From Emiliania huxleyi CCMP1516 (taxonomy: Eukaryota > Haptophyta > Isochrysidales > Noelaerhabdaceae), in contig NW_005196981.1 in the NCBI RefSeq assembly GCF_000372725.1, forward strand, positions 143,155 through 195,298: a stretch of DNA of 52,144 nucleotides. The letters are read 5' to 3'. A program made the position numbers and the translations under genes. Numbering within the stretch: the first letter of the stretch is position 1; each line of letters starts with the position of its first letter. Shown here piece after piece: positions 10,176-18,731 of this stretch. The notes beneath the pieces were generated by a model, which saw only the letters and a list, made by a program, of their open reading frames with translations, was not told the DNA's origin and did not search any database.

Positions 10176-10713
10176 TACGCGTCCAACGGAGGTTGTAGCT
10201 CCGTGTTGGCTTGCTCCCAGCGGAATCCCCCGCGCTTCCTGCGGCCATGGCCGATGATACTAGTATGAGAGGTCATCTGGCTACCGCGAGCGCGACTCAA
10301 CTCGCCGACGTCGTCCGATGATGGTGCCGCAAAGTCAGCCTTCGGAGGCTATCGTGGGGTCGAGCCGGCGGTAGCCGTGACATGAGGTTCCACCACCCCT
10401 CGCAGGCTTTGCCTCTGACCGCCACCGTTCCCAGGCTGCCTAATGGGATGGAAAGGAAGGCTGGGCGAGCGTATAGAAGCGTGCTCGACCTCGTCGTGGC
10501 AACCTGCACGGCAGCGCTGGTAGGCGCGATGAGCGTCGTGCCACCTGACCCAAGACGGGTCGCAGGCGTCGTACCGAGCGTGTCGAGACCGTGTCCTGAT
10601 GTGATCTGCACGGGTGAGTCACGTCGGCGTCAAAGGAGCGACGTGCGACCTGTCAGAGCTTGATCTCCGATCTCAGCGGCGCCTAGGCAGCGGCGTCGAG
10701 TCGTCTCCGGCGC

Positions 10714-10870
10714 GCGACAAAGGTACATCCCCAGGACGCGCAGAGGCAGCTGCGACCCAGCCGAGTGGACGGTACAGGTAACACACCGCGCCACCTGCTG
10801 TGTGTTACCGTCCACTCGGCGGGGTCGCAGCTGCCTCTGGAAGGCACCGAGATGTACCACCTTTTTGCGC
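10714..10870. repeat. Long near-perfect hairpin
   Basis: Arms at about 10714-10787 and 10797-10870 are reverse complements. The inner 40 bp pair almost perfectly, around AGAGGCAGCTGCGACC and CCGAGTGGACGGT, with one 5-base bulge (ACAGG) on the left arm. The outer part pairs more loosely (GGTACATC / GATGTACC; GCGC ends). The loop is about 10 bases. It could be a small-RNA precursor or a tiny foldback transposon; nothing else in the window matches it. Confidence 0.75.
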
Positions 10871-11219
10871 AAATGGTCAAATCAAGGTTTTGTAACGCGA
10901 GCTGTGCCACAGTGAAATGGCACTAGCCTGAACACTATGCCGTATGCGGTACGACGATCGCTTTCGAAACACGAAAGTAAGGCCAAAAAAACAACGTGAA
11001 ACGTCCCGTTCTCGTGCCAATCGTGGTTCGAGGTATGGATAAATCAGATCCCACTATGTTGCATCATAGGATATACAGTAACATACTGAGATACCATACC
11101 TCTTCCATGACCTCTTCCCTGGCCCCATCCCACAGTGCCACAGAAAACATCCGGGCCATGGGATTATCGGTCCAGACGCTCTGGGTTCTGGTTTTTCGAG
11201 ATGTGAACGATCTCCCCGG

Positions 11220-11246
11220 AGGGGTCATTCCGCCGGAATGACCCCT
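11220..11246. repeat. Perfect 27-nt palindrome
   Basis: Two 13-nt arms (AGGGGTCATTCCG and its complement) flank a single central base. It lies at the downstream edge of the GT32-like fragment on the minus strand. A transcript would fold into a stem with essentially no loop, so it is more likely a DNA-level palindrome than an RNA hairpin. Confidence 0.7.
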
Positions 11247-11248
11247 CA

Positions 11249-11745
11249 TTAGATTCCGAATGGGTCGAACAGGAGTACTAAGACAGCAGCATGTTCTGTC
11301 TGGGTGGGAGGAACCCTAGATAACCTCAGCCCGTGGAGAAGCAACCTCAAGCTGCTCAGCTGAACGGGGAGGATGTATGCCGGGCATCTCAGCGGCTCAG
11401 CGCGAGGCGGGGGAACGGACTGGCCGAGCGGCGGCAGCGCGGGGAAGTCCATGCCCGGCGAGAGCGATTGCCGAGCAGGCAATGTATCAATGTCTGCCCA
11501 CAGCCCGCCGTGTGTAAAGAGGACACAATACCGAAAAAGGTCCGACTTTGCAGCAGGCAAGTCCAAGCCGAGGTACGCCGGGTATGCTTCCTCACAAACA
11601 ATGCGTCCGCATAAAGTCGACTGCTTCACAATCATTGTAGAAGTGCCATTTATACTCCGGGTTTAGAAGGCAACAATCTCCGTCATCATATTCAACGCAA
11701 CCCAGGATTGGTGGATGTGAAGGGAGCTGACTTGAGGCACAATCA
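11249..11745 (-). pseudogene. Broken GT32-like (DXD) glycosyltransferase fragment
   Basis: On the minus strand three blocks of the sugar-binding DXD glycosyltransferase family (PF04488; OCH1/GT32-like) occur in the right order but in different frames. They are IHQSW (near 11715), NPEYKWHFYNDCEAVDFM (about 11610-11665), and YLGLDLPAAKSDLFRY with THGGLWADIDT (about 11480-11575). The last holds the ADID (DXD) motif. A stop after RTHCL and a one-base shift separate the second and third blocks; another shift separates the first two. No convincing intron joins them. The downstream frame runs to 11249 without family features. It looks like a dead or truncated copy, though indel errors cannot be excluded. 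Confidence 0.65.
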
Positions 11746-11790
11746 TCGGATTAGCGTGTCAGAGTGAATTGGAACTAGCCGCGGAGGCGG

Positions 11791-13467
11791 GTGGATGGAT
11801 GTGTAATAGCGCGACTGAGGCGGGTAGAAGAGCTGCCCGCTCCGCCGCGAGGAAGGCAGCTGGCAGTGGCGGGTACGGCACCGATGCAGACCCCGCCGCA
11901 CTGCGATCGCGGCGGCCCTCGCCCTCGCGTCCACACCTACACGCTCCCAAAGCACCTCCACGCGGCGCCCGATTATTGGCGCCAGGGCAAAGCGCTGCTG
12001 CAGTGGGTCCGCACGAGCGTCCACCACGAGCCCGACGGGGACTGTGCCGACTATTGGCTGCTGCCCGGCTTCCCGCCAAACGTCTTTAGCCGGGCAGACA
12101 TGAGGCGCCTGTGCGACGACCCCACCATCGCAATTTTACCGCCGCCCTCACCCCTCGCACTCAAACTGTAGGTCGCTAGGCGACGTGCGAATCGCTCGCA
12201 TCTTCCACTACCTCCGCTCGCGCTGGCCGTGGTGGAACCGGACTGCCGACGCGGGCCAGGCGCGGCACGTGCTGCTGCTGCCGGGCGACCACGGCCCGGG
12301 CGACACGGGCTACGACCGTCCAATCTACCCGCACAAGTGGTCGCCGACCGACTCTGACGCCGCGCAGGACCGCCGGAACCACGTCTGGAACGGCTCGCAC
12401 GCCGCGGAGATCCGCAGGCTGTGGGGCGCCGGCTGGGAGGCGCTCAACCCCGCGAGCCCCGGCCGGCTCGTCCTCTTCCTCCTCTACAGCGGCTGGGCGG
12501 ACCAGCTCACCAGCCAGCGAGGCCACTGCCTCAACTGCTTCAACCACGGGCTCGACGTGCGGCTGCCTTCGTACGCGGCGCACACCTGTGGGCCGCTGTG
12601 CGGACTGCCGCGCCGCAGGACGGCCGAGTGCCCAGAGTGCGGCCAGGGGCGGAAGGGGAGGGTCGCCGCGCTCGGGCGCCTCGTGGCGGCGCCATCGCCG
12701 ACGGCGGCGCGCAACTGCTCGCTCCACTGGGCCGGGCGGGGAAGCGTGGGCAGCAACCCCGCCCGAAGGACCTTGCTCCAGCTGGTGGACGCCCCGGGCA
12801 TGTGTATCCATGACACGGGTCGGAGCGGCGTCAATGCGGTCGACATCCCGTCCGCGATGCGCACATCGCGCTTCTGCTTCTCCCCTCGCGGGTGGGACAA
12901 CGGCGACTCGGACCGCTACCTCCCGGCGCTTCTCCACGGCTGCATCCCGGTGCTCTCGGACCCGCTCGAGGCGATGCCGCTGCAGGAGCGAGGCGGCGCC
13001 GCGGCGGCGCGAGGAGGCGGCGTCTCTTCACAGCTTCGCCGTGAACAGGAGCTGCGCGACGAGTGGCGGTGGGAGGAGGCGGCGCTCGCGGTGGACGTGG
13101 CTCGCATCCCCAAGCTGCCGCAGGTGCTGGGCAGCCTCGGCCCCGGCGCGGAGGCGGCGCTCCGTGCGGCGGGCGAAGCGGCGCGCGAGCACCGGCTCCC
13201 GCCCCGCCCTCCTCGTGCGCTGCTGACACCTCGCGGCGTGAGCAGGCGCGCGAGCGCATGCTCTACACCACGCTCGCCTTCGACTGCTGCGCGCCCGCCG
13301 CCTGCAACGCCTCGCGGGCGCGGGCCGCTCCCTCGACCCACAACCACGCGCGATCGGTGCGGCAGGCGAGGCTGTGGCAGCCGTCCCCGTGCGGGCCGGA
13401 GCGGCGGCGGAGGGCGGGCTCGTACATCGGCGAGGACGGGTCTCGCGACGCCTTCTCACCAAAATAA
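11791..13467 (+). CDS. Exostosin-like GT47 glycosyltransferase (at least 3 exons)
   Basis: Modelled exons are 11791-12106, 12180-13177 and 13246-13467. Intron 12107-12179 is GC-AG in phase 1 and intron 13178-13245 is GC-AG in phase 0. A further in-frame intron may lie at about 12990-13045, where GGAAAARGGG breaks the family pattern. Landmarks of the exostosin domain (PF03016) are RVHTYTLPKHLH, CADYWLLPGFP, ARIFHYLRSRWPWWNR, HVLLLPGDHGPGD, and the nucleotide-sugar-binding part FCFSPRGWDNGDSDRYLPAL with HGCIPVLSDPLEAMPLQE. Family members work in the Golgi on heparan-type, pectic or arabinan polymers; the acceptor here is unknown. The start is uncertain: no clear signal anchor is seen after the ATG at 11791, so an upstream exon may exist. 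Confidence 0.8.
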
Positions 13468-14000
13468 ATAAATAAATAAAACGGACACCTCTACTAGGAG
13501 ATGGGTAAAAAGGAACAGGTCCCCGCCCTGCGGTCTTTGTGCAGGGTTCTTTGTGGGTGTGGTCGGCGGCTAGCCGGGGTCGTCCTCCCGATGGGGGACT
13601 AGCACTAGCCGTCTTCCACATGGTCCCTCGGGTCCCTGCTGCTCCTAATCTCTTCGTACATCCTCCTGCTGATCTCCGCAACGTCCTGCTCCCTCCCTCG
13701 TCTCGCCCTGCGCGACTGCTCCGCCTCACCGTCGTCTGCCCTGCGTCGTCTGGTGACGGGTCCTCCATAGTCGGTTGAGGTCGCCGCCCTCCTCGTGCCT
13801 CTTCCCAACGTTCCCTCGGCGGTCGATGCCGTCTGGTCCGCCTCCGCCGTCCCCGGGTCTGCCCTGCCCTCGTCTGCACTAGCTTCTGTTTCGTCATCAC
13901 TGGCGCCTCTCCTCTTCTTTCTCCTCTTCTTGTATGCTTTGTACAAACAACCAAATGACGTGTGAGTGTTAGATTTGTTTGGTATTGCTAAAAATCTCTC
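13452..14000 (-). mobile_element. LINE-like dispersed repeat, copy 2 (uninterrupted)
   Basis: Reverse complement of the 960-1800 repeat, here without the hAT-like insertion. Read on the minus strand, a frame is open from about 14063 to a stop at 13605: basic KAYKKRRKKRRG, then acidic DDETEASADEGRAD, then GRGTRRAATSTDYGG, EQDVAEISRRMYEEI and RDHVEDG. The sequence continues through a conserved 3' region ending ACCCATCTCCTAGTAGAGG and a (TTTA)n tail at 13465-13485. The simple-sequence tail and the 5'-truncated sibling at 16624-16672 point to retrotransposition primed at the 3' end. The charged peptide may be the end of an ORF1/gag-like protein; no enzymatic domain is visible. Confidence 0.65.
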
Positions 14001-14029
14001 TCTCAGCAACAAACCAAAAACAATCTCTC

Positions 14030-14240
14030 TCTCACAGCACAGTAAAGAATTTAAACAAAACAACTCTCTCTCACAGCAGAGAGGCTCGACACAGGTGCGA
14101 ACTGGCGCGTGCTAGCACTATCACAGTAAAGACGATCGAGGCGTCCCGTACCATGCTGTGAAAAAGAATTCTTAAAATACAAGCCTCTCTCACAGCACAC
14201 TGGCACGACAAGGGCGCGGACTGGCGCGGACTGGCACACA
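14030..14240 (+). repeat. Gene-proximal repeat motif, copies
   Basis: CTCTCTCACAGCA-type blocks recur at about 14010, 14065 and 14190. The fullest copy, 14155-14235, reads TGTGAAAAAGAATTCTTAAA, then GCCTCTCTCACAGCACACTG, then GGGCGCGGACTGGCGCGGAC, then TGGCACACACA. Related copies lie at 15282-15380, 20153-20230, 20455-20530, 40920-41220 and, reversed, 38310-38395 and 49940-49995. No coding sequence is involved. Several copies sit shortly before gene starts. Confidence 0.7.
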
Positions 14241-14241
14241 C

Positions 14242-15281
14242 ATGACCTCGCCACTTTGCGGCTCTTTGACATCCACCTCGCGGCCCGCTGCGCGGCTCCT
14301 CGAGCGCGAGAGGAGTCGTCTACGAGGCGGCGGCGAGCGCAGGCGGCGGCGGCGCGGCGGCGCGGCGGCGGATCGCGGCGCAGACAACGGCAGGAATCTG
14401 CGGCAGGCTGCTGCCTGCTGCTACAGCAGCTGCTGCTGCTGCTGCTGCTCCGCCGCTGCCGATTGTGGACACGATTCCCCCGATCACCCCGCCCGCCCGC
14501 TCCGCCCCGCCCGCCCGCCTCTCCCCGCCCGCCCGCCCGCCCGCCCGCCCGCCCGCCCGCCCGCCCCGCCCGCCCCGCCCGCCCGCCCGACCACCCATTC
14601 CCATCACCATCTCACATACCTTCATATAGGCGCTCGAGACCTCCTCTCGCGGCCTACTCGCTGCCTCGAGGGAGGAGGGGAAGACGTAGGGCGCGCGCCA
14701 CTGCGCTCGCCGTAACCGAGGCCCCTCCCCGAAAGGGCAAGTATTAGACCCATGAAATCCGAGACCCCTCCCCACCACCCTGATCCCCCCACCCCCTTGC
14801 TCCCCTCCCCCCCTCGGGAGGGCCGAACTGAGGCGCCCGAGGGGACCCCGCAATTCCCTTCCCCCCTCGGAGGGCCGGACTGAGGCGTCGAGGGCCCCAC
14901 TCTTTCCTTCGCATAGCGGCCACTCTTCGGATCGCTGGTCGAGCGACCCGGGGGATGCCCCGCGCGCCTGACCCAGGCGCGGAAACGAATCTGCGAGGCG
15001 TGGCCGCTCATGCGGCCCGATGGGGAGGAGGGGAAGACGTAGGGCGTGCTTGCGCGCCTTTCCGAGGCCCCTCCAACCCACCCGCGCTAGGTCTCGGGGG
15101 ACGAAGGGGTCACACCCGACGACCTCGGGAACTAGCCGGGGCAGTCGGAGAAGGGGCAACTCCGTGCACTGACGGTCGGCCGTCAGAAAACACGCCTCCG
15201 TGGCTCGGGTTACACCAATCCTCGCTACCCAACGCGGCCAAAGGATATCCACCTCGAGAACCTCGAGAGAGCACACACACT
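14242..15281. other. No gene seen; CCCGCC satellite and diverged duplications
   Basis: 14487-14593 is a (CCCGCC)n-type microsatellite. Around it are a CTG run (about 14420-14450) and, at 14660-15080, two diverged copies of a segment beginning GGAGGAGGGGAAGACGTAGG (about 14671 and 15025), plus a duplicated GAGGGCCG-ACTGAGGCG block (about 14818 and 14870). Long open frames here come from the low-complexity composition. Confidence 0.6.
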
Positions 15282-15380
15282 GTGAAAAAGAATTTTTGAA
15301 TTAAGCCTCTCTCGCAGCACACAAGGGCGCGGACTGGCGCGGACTGGCACACACACCGGCTCACCGTAAAGAACTCGCAC
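15282..15380 (+). repeat. Gene-proximal repeat motif upstream of the NHL gene
   Basis: Contains GTGAAAAAGAATTTTTGAAT, GCCTCTCTCGCAGCACACAA, GGCGCGGACTGGCGCGGACT and CACACACCGGCTCACCG. It lies 75-170 bp upstream of the NHL start codon, in the same orientation as the gene. It may be a mobile repeat that has come to supply 5' sequence. Confidence 0.65.
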
Positions 15381-15454
15381 GCGCACTGCCTGCGGCCGCT
15401 GCCTTCGTCAGGATCCGTCAGGTTCAACAAACAGGCTAGGTCCGCAACGCATAT

Positions 15455-16474
15455 ATGAGCGCTCGCGGCGAGGCCGCCGCCGCCGCCGTCCTCCTCAGCG
15501 AGGAACTGCTCGGCGTGATCGCCGACTTCATCGGGCTCGACTTTTTCAGTGGGTGCGCTCTGGCCTTCGGCGCCGCCGGCAGCGTGGCACGGCACAAGCG
15601 TGTCAGCTGGCGACTCTGCCGGCTCGAGTCGAGCTTCGGCTCGCACGGACCCGGCGATGGCCAGTTCTGCGCCCCCTCCTCCATAGTGGCGACCGCGTCG
15701 GGCGTTGCTGTGAGCGACGCGGGGAACTGCCGCGTCCAGTCGCTGACACCGAGCGGCAGCCACCTCCTCTCCATGCCGCTGTGTCCCGGGCCTCACGTCG
15801 TGGCCGGCTTGGCGGCGGCGGCGGACGGCACCATATTTGCGGGCATAAAGGAGTTCGACTCTGGCTGGGACTACCCCTCGCTCGACCGGTGGCACAGCTA
15901 CGTGCTTCGCGCCTCGCCGACTGGTGATATTTTGGAGCGGTTCGGTGGCGCGTGCGGAGGCGGCTCGAACCAGTTCTCGCGCGTGTGCGGGGTGAGCCTG
16001 GCGGGCAGTCAGCTCCTCGTCGTCGACCAGGGCAACCACCGCATCGTGGTGCTCGGCACGGCGCCAAAGCTGCGGTGGCTTCGAGCCTTTGGTAGCCAGG
16101 GCAGCGGCCGTGGAGAGCTTAGCCTTCCAGAGACGGCGATTGGCCACGAGGGCAGCGTCTACGTGGCGGACCAGGGTAACGCTCGTGTGTCCGTGTGGAC
16201 AGAGGAGGGCCGCTATGTGCGGTGTTTCGGGGCGCCGGGTGGGGGTGCGGGCATGTTCGAGGAGGTTTGCGGTCTCGCGATCCTCGGGACGCCGGCGCGA
16301 CTTGTTGCCTGCGACGTCTCCCGGCTGCACGTGATGACGCTGCACGGCGTGCCGCTGCACGTGATCCATTTCGGCGCGGCTGCTGACGTGTGCGGCGTCA
16401 CAGTCGCCCACGGCCAGCTCTTTGTGACCGACCAGCGGCAGTCGATAGTGCACGTGTTGCATTTGTGGCTGTGA
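15455..16474 (+). CDS. NHL-repeat beta-propeller protein
   Basis: Single exon of 339 residues from the ATG at 15455, which overlaps an ATATATG motif. The N-terminus (LLSEELLGVIADFIGL) resembles a short F-box-like or helical cap, followed by repeated propeller blades: SSIVATASGVAVSDAGNCRV, GSNQFSRVCGVSLAG, LLVVDQGNHRIVVLG, GSVYVADQGNARVSVW and LFVTDQRQSIVHV. The G-x-F/L-x-x-P and D-x-G/N-x-R spacing is that of NHL repeats, as in TRIM/NHL proteins and related scaffolds. Such propellers bind protein or RNA partners; no catalytic domain is present. A gene-proximal repeat copy lies just upstream. The cellular role is unknown. Confidence 0.85.
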   Translation: MSARGEAAAAAVLLSEELLGVIADFIGLDFFSGCALAFGAAGSVARHKRVSWRLCRLESSFGSHGPGDGQFCAPSSIVATASGVAVSDAGNCRVQSLTPSGSHLLSMPLCPGPHVVAGLAAAADGTIFAGIKEFDSGWDYPSLDRWHSYVLRASPTGDILERFGGACGGGSNQFSRVCGVSLAGSQLLVVDQGNHRIVVLGTAPKLRWLRAFGSQGSGRGELSLPETAIGHEGSVYVADQGNARVSVWTEEGRYVRCFGAPGGGAGMFEEVCGLAILGTPARLVACDVSRLHVMTLHGVPLHVIHFGAAADVCGVTVAHGQLFVTDQRQSIVHVLHLWL

Positions 16475-16623
16475 CACACTCAGAGCGGCGAAGATTTGTT
16501 GTTCTCACTCTACTGACCAGAGAGGGGGGGTGGGGTACGTGAATCGGGTGCGGGTACTTCCATCGAGACTGACGAGAGCCGGCGCGCCCTCTCGTCGCCG
16601 CGAACACCTGCGCGCTGCGAGGG

Positions 16624-16672
16624 TCAGATCAAATAAATAAAACGGACACCTCTACTAGGAGATGGGTAAAAA
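16624..16672 (-). mobile_element. 5'-truncated copy of the LINE-like repeat
   Basis: Only the last 50 bp of the 960-1800 / 13452-14000 family remain: on the minus strand, GTTCCTTTTTACCCATCTCC, then TAGTAGAGGTGTCCG and a short TTTA tail. Its 3' end is identical to that of copy 2, including the tail. This is strong evidence for a common retroposed 3' terminus. Confidence 0.75.
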
Positions 16673-17459
16673 GGAACAGCAAAACACACAGATCGTATAT
16701 TTCTCTGGTAGGACGGGAACGAGATGAAAGTAGGGAGTAGAAGAAAGCAAAGAGGAGCCCTGCGCACGCACGACTCCGCAGGAGAAACCCCTCCCGCCCG
16801 TGCTTGCGCAGCGCAGCCTCCTCCGTATATTTGTGGGATCGTTTTTTTTGCTGCGGGGGGGTCCGCGGGCGGCGTAAGCGCACTACACTGACAACTGTGG
16901 GGTAGACGAACGCCATTCGAACTTTGATACGCGTCGATATTGAGCTGAAACCGAGGGTGTGTGTTAATGTATGTAAAACCGGAAAAGCAAAATAGACCCT
17001 GGCGCGGCTGCCGGTGCCGCGCCTGTCAGTTCCCAGATGTCTATGGTCGCGCACTTGCAGCGCCACCGCTCGGCCTTCTGCCTCAAGTGTCAGTCGTCCA
17101 TGCAACCCCCCCCCCCCCCCCCCCCTGGCCCGCGCGTGCCAGTTGCTCTTCTACTCGCACTCACGCAACCCGGCACCCTGGATGCTTGCCAGTCAAGACA
17201 AGCATGTAGCATAAGGGATTAAGGGTGATTGATCGGGTGAAGCGCAAGGGCGAAAAGGGTGTCGGGTGTATGCTGCTTCTTGCTCGTCGTGTGTGGTGTG
17301 GGCGTGCAAGGGATTTTAGATTTACGGTGGACGATGCAAGGGACGTGGAAAAATTCTTTTTCACGGGCCATTGCTGCGAATCAACCCTCTCAGCCCCACC
17401 CTCTTATAGCGAGGTCGGTGTGAGCCACCGTGACCTCGGCGGCGTCGCGCTCCACATAT
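16673..17459. other. No gene seen; upstream region of the EF-hand gene
   Basis: No supported gene. A poly-C run of about 19 lies at 17106-17124. A GGAAAAATTCTTTTTCACGG segment near 17347 resembles the start of the gene-proximal repeat. CCCTCTTATAGC at 17399 and CACATATATG at the start codon are possible promoter elements of the EF-hand gene, but not proven. Confidence 0.4.
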
Positions 17460-18295
17460 ATGTCGGTGTTCATGCTTCTCGCGACCTGCGCCACGCTCCA
17501 GTTCACGGCGCCATCACGTCCCTTTGCCGCTCCACGCGCCGCCGCCGGCCGCGGCCGCTTGCTCGCGATGGATGCTGACGCTGTGGAGGCACCCCCGGAG
17601 GGCTACGTGCCAGTTGCCGCTGACGGCTCATGCCCGCTGCCGCCCGAGGAGACGTACTATTGCAACGAGCAGGGCTGCTGGGTGGGCGCGCCGCCCGTGA
17701 TCGAGCCGGTGGTGCTCCCGGACGGCCGCACATTTTGCATGGACCTGGGCGTCCAGAGCCACAAGCAGTACGACGCCGAGGAGCAGAAGAAGGCGCGGCG
17801 GCCTGCCCCGACGGGTCTGTTTGCGCCACTGGTCGTTGGTGCGAAGCGCGTGATGGGCGAGAAGGAGCTGAATGCGCTGCGAGCCGACGTGATTGTCAAG
17901 CACAGCAAGGTGATCGGCGCCTTTGTCGATACCTCCGAGAGCCGGTTTGGCCAGCTCGTGCTCCGGCAGATGTTTGAGGCGGCGGACAAGGACGGCAACG
18001 GCACGCTCGACCGGCGGGAGGTCCGCGACGCGCTGCACGCGCTCGGTTTCACCTTCATCGAGGACAAGCAGCTCGACAAGATCTTTTCGCGCGCCGACGA
18101 GAACGACGACCTCGTCATCGATTTTGAGGAATTCATCAAAGAGACTCCAAAGACCCTACGAACCTCGCTCGTCAAGCTGGCAAAGGCGCCGCCGCTCCCC
18201 CGCCCGACGCTCAACCCCCGCGCCTCTGGCCTTGAGTCCGCGCCGCCCCGCCCGCGACACAGACCAACGGCCATGACTTGGGGTTTCTCGCTTAG
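17460..18295 (+). CDS. Plastid-targeted EF-hand protein (2 exons, GC-AG intron)
   Basis: The ATG at 17460 opens a signal peptide (MSVFMLLATCATLQF) followed directly by TAPSRPFAAPRAAAGRG. A Phe at the cleavage site and a basic, Ser/Ala/Pro-rich stretch are what complex-plastid transit peptides look like. Two EF-hands follow: a canonical loop DKDGNGTLDRRE (about 17988-18023) and a second loop DENDDLVIDFEE that lacks the usual Gly at position 6. An intron at 18186-18262 (GC-AG, phase 0) joins LVKLAK to TNGHDLGFLA and a stop, giving about 252 residues. The uninterrupted frame would instead run to 18578 through a Pro/Arg-rich tail typical of intron sequence. Likely a plastid calcium sensor; partner unknown. 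Confidence 0.8.
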
Positions 18296-18731
18296 CCGCC
18301 TCCGCTTGGACACGGTGCTTGCGAATTCTGCTGTCATTCGTCTGCCACATGCTGTGTCTCTGCGTGTATGGGAGGAGGAGTTCTGTGCGCTGGCGCGTGT
18401 AGAGGCGCCCCGCAGGACTGGACATGAGCCGCCGGGAGCGCGGGAGCAGCCGCGCACGGCGGCGTGCGCGGCGCCGCGCTTTACGACCGGTCCGTGTGTG
18501 GCCGTGCCGCATGGCGTCTCTCGTCCGATCGTCGCTTGCCTATCTCGTGCCATGACCCATGTCATGTGTGTGTATTAGCTAATACGTATACGAGGTGTGC
18601 GCCCATGTGCCACATGACGCTGTCATTAGTTTACCCTCCGGGTGTACACCCGGCTCTAGCTTCGAAAGAAATAGGCTTGTTATTGTTCCAGCTCCTCCCG
18701 TCCGGCGACCGGCGTCCGCACGCTCTCACAC

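Larger units (their letters stand above)
9774..11248. other. No gene seen; contains hairpin and inverted repeats
   Basis: No supported gene. The stretch carries a (CA)n run near 10148-10162, the start of an inverted repeat shared with 11757-11781, a strong hairpin at 10714-10870 and a perfect palindrome at 11220-11246. It has lower GC than the coding regions around it. Confidence 0.5.

Noticed and set aside
11220..11246. Bacterial-type terminator
   Set aside because: Perfect palindrome without a U-tract and with practically no loop, in a eukaryotic context.
14320..15276. Long minus-strand open frame (318 codons)
   Set aside because: It runs through the CCCGCC satellite and diverged duplications; composition alone keeps it open and no domain is visible.
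18296..18578. C-terminal extension of the EF-hand ORF
   Set aside because: It follows a phase-matched GC-AG intron and a stop in the spliced frame; the sequence is low-complexity and Arg/Pro-rich.
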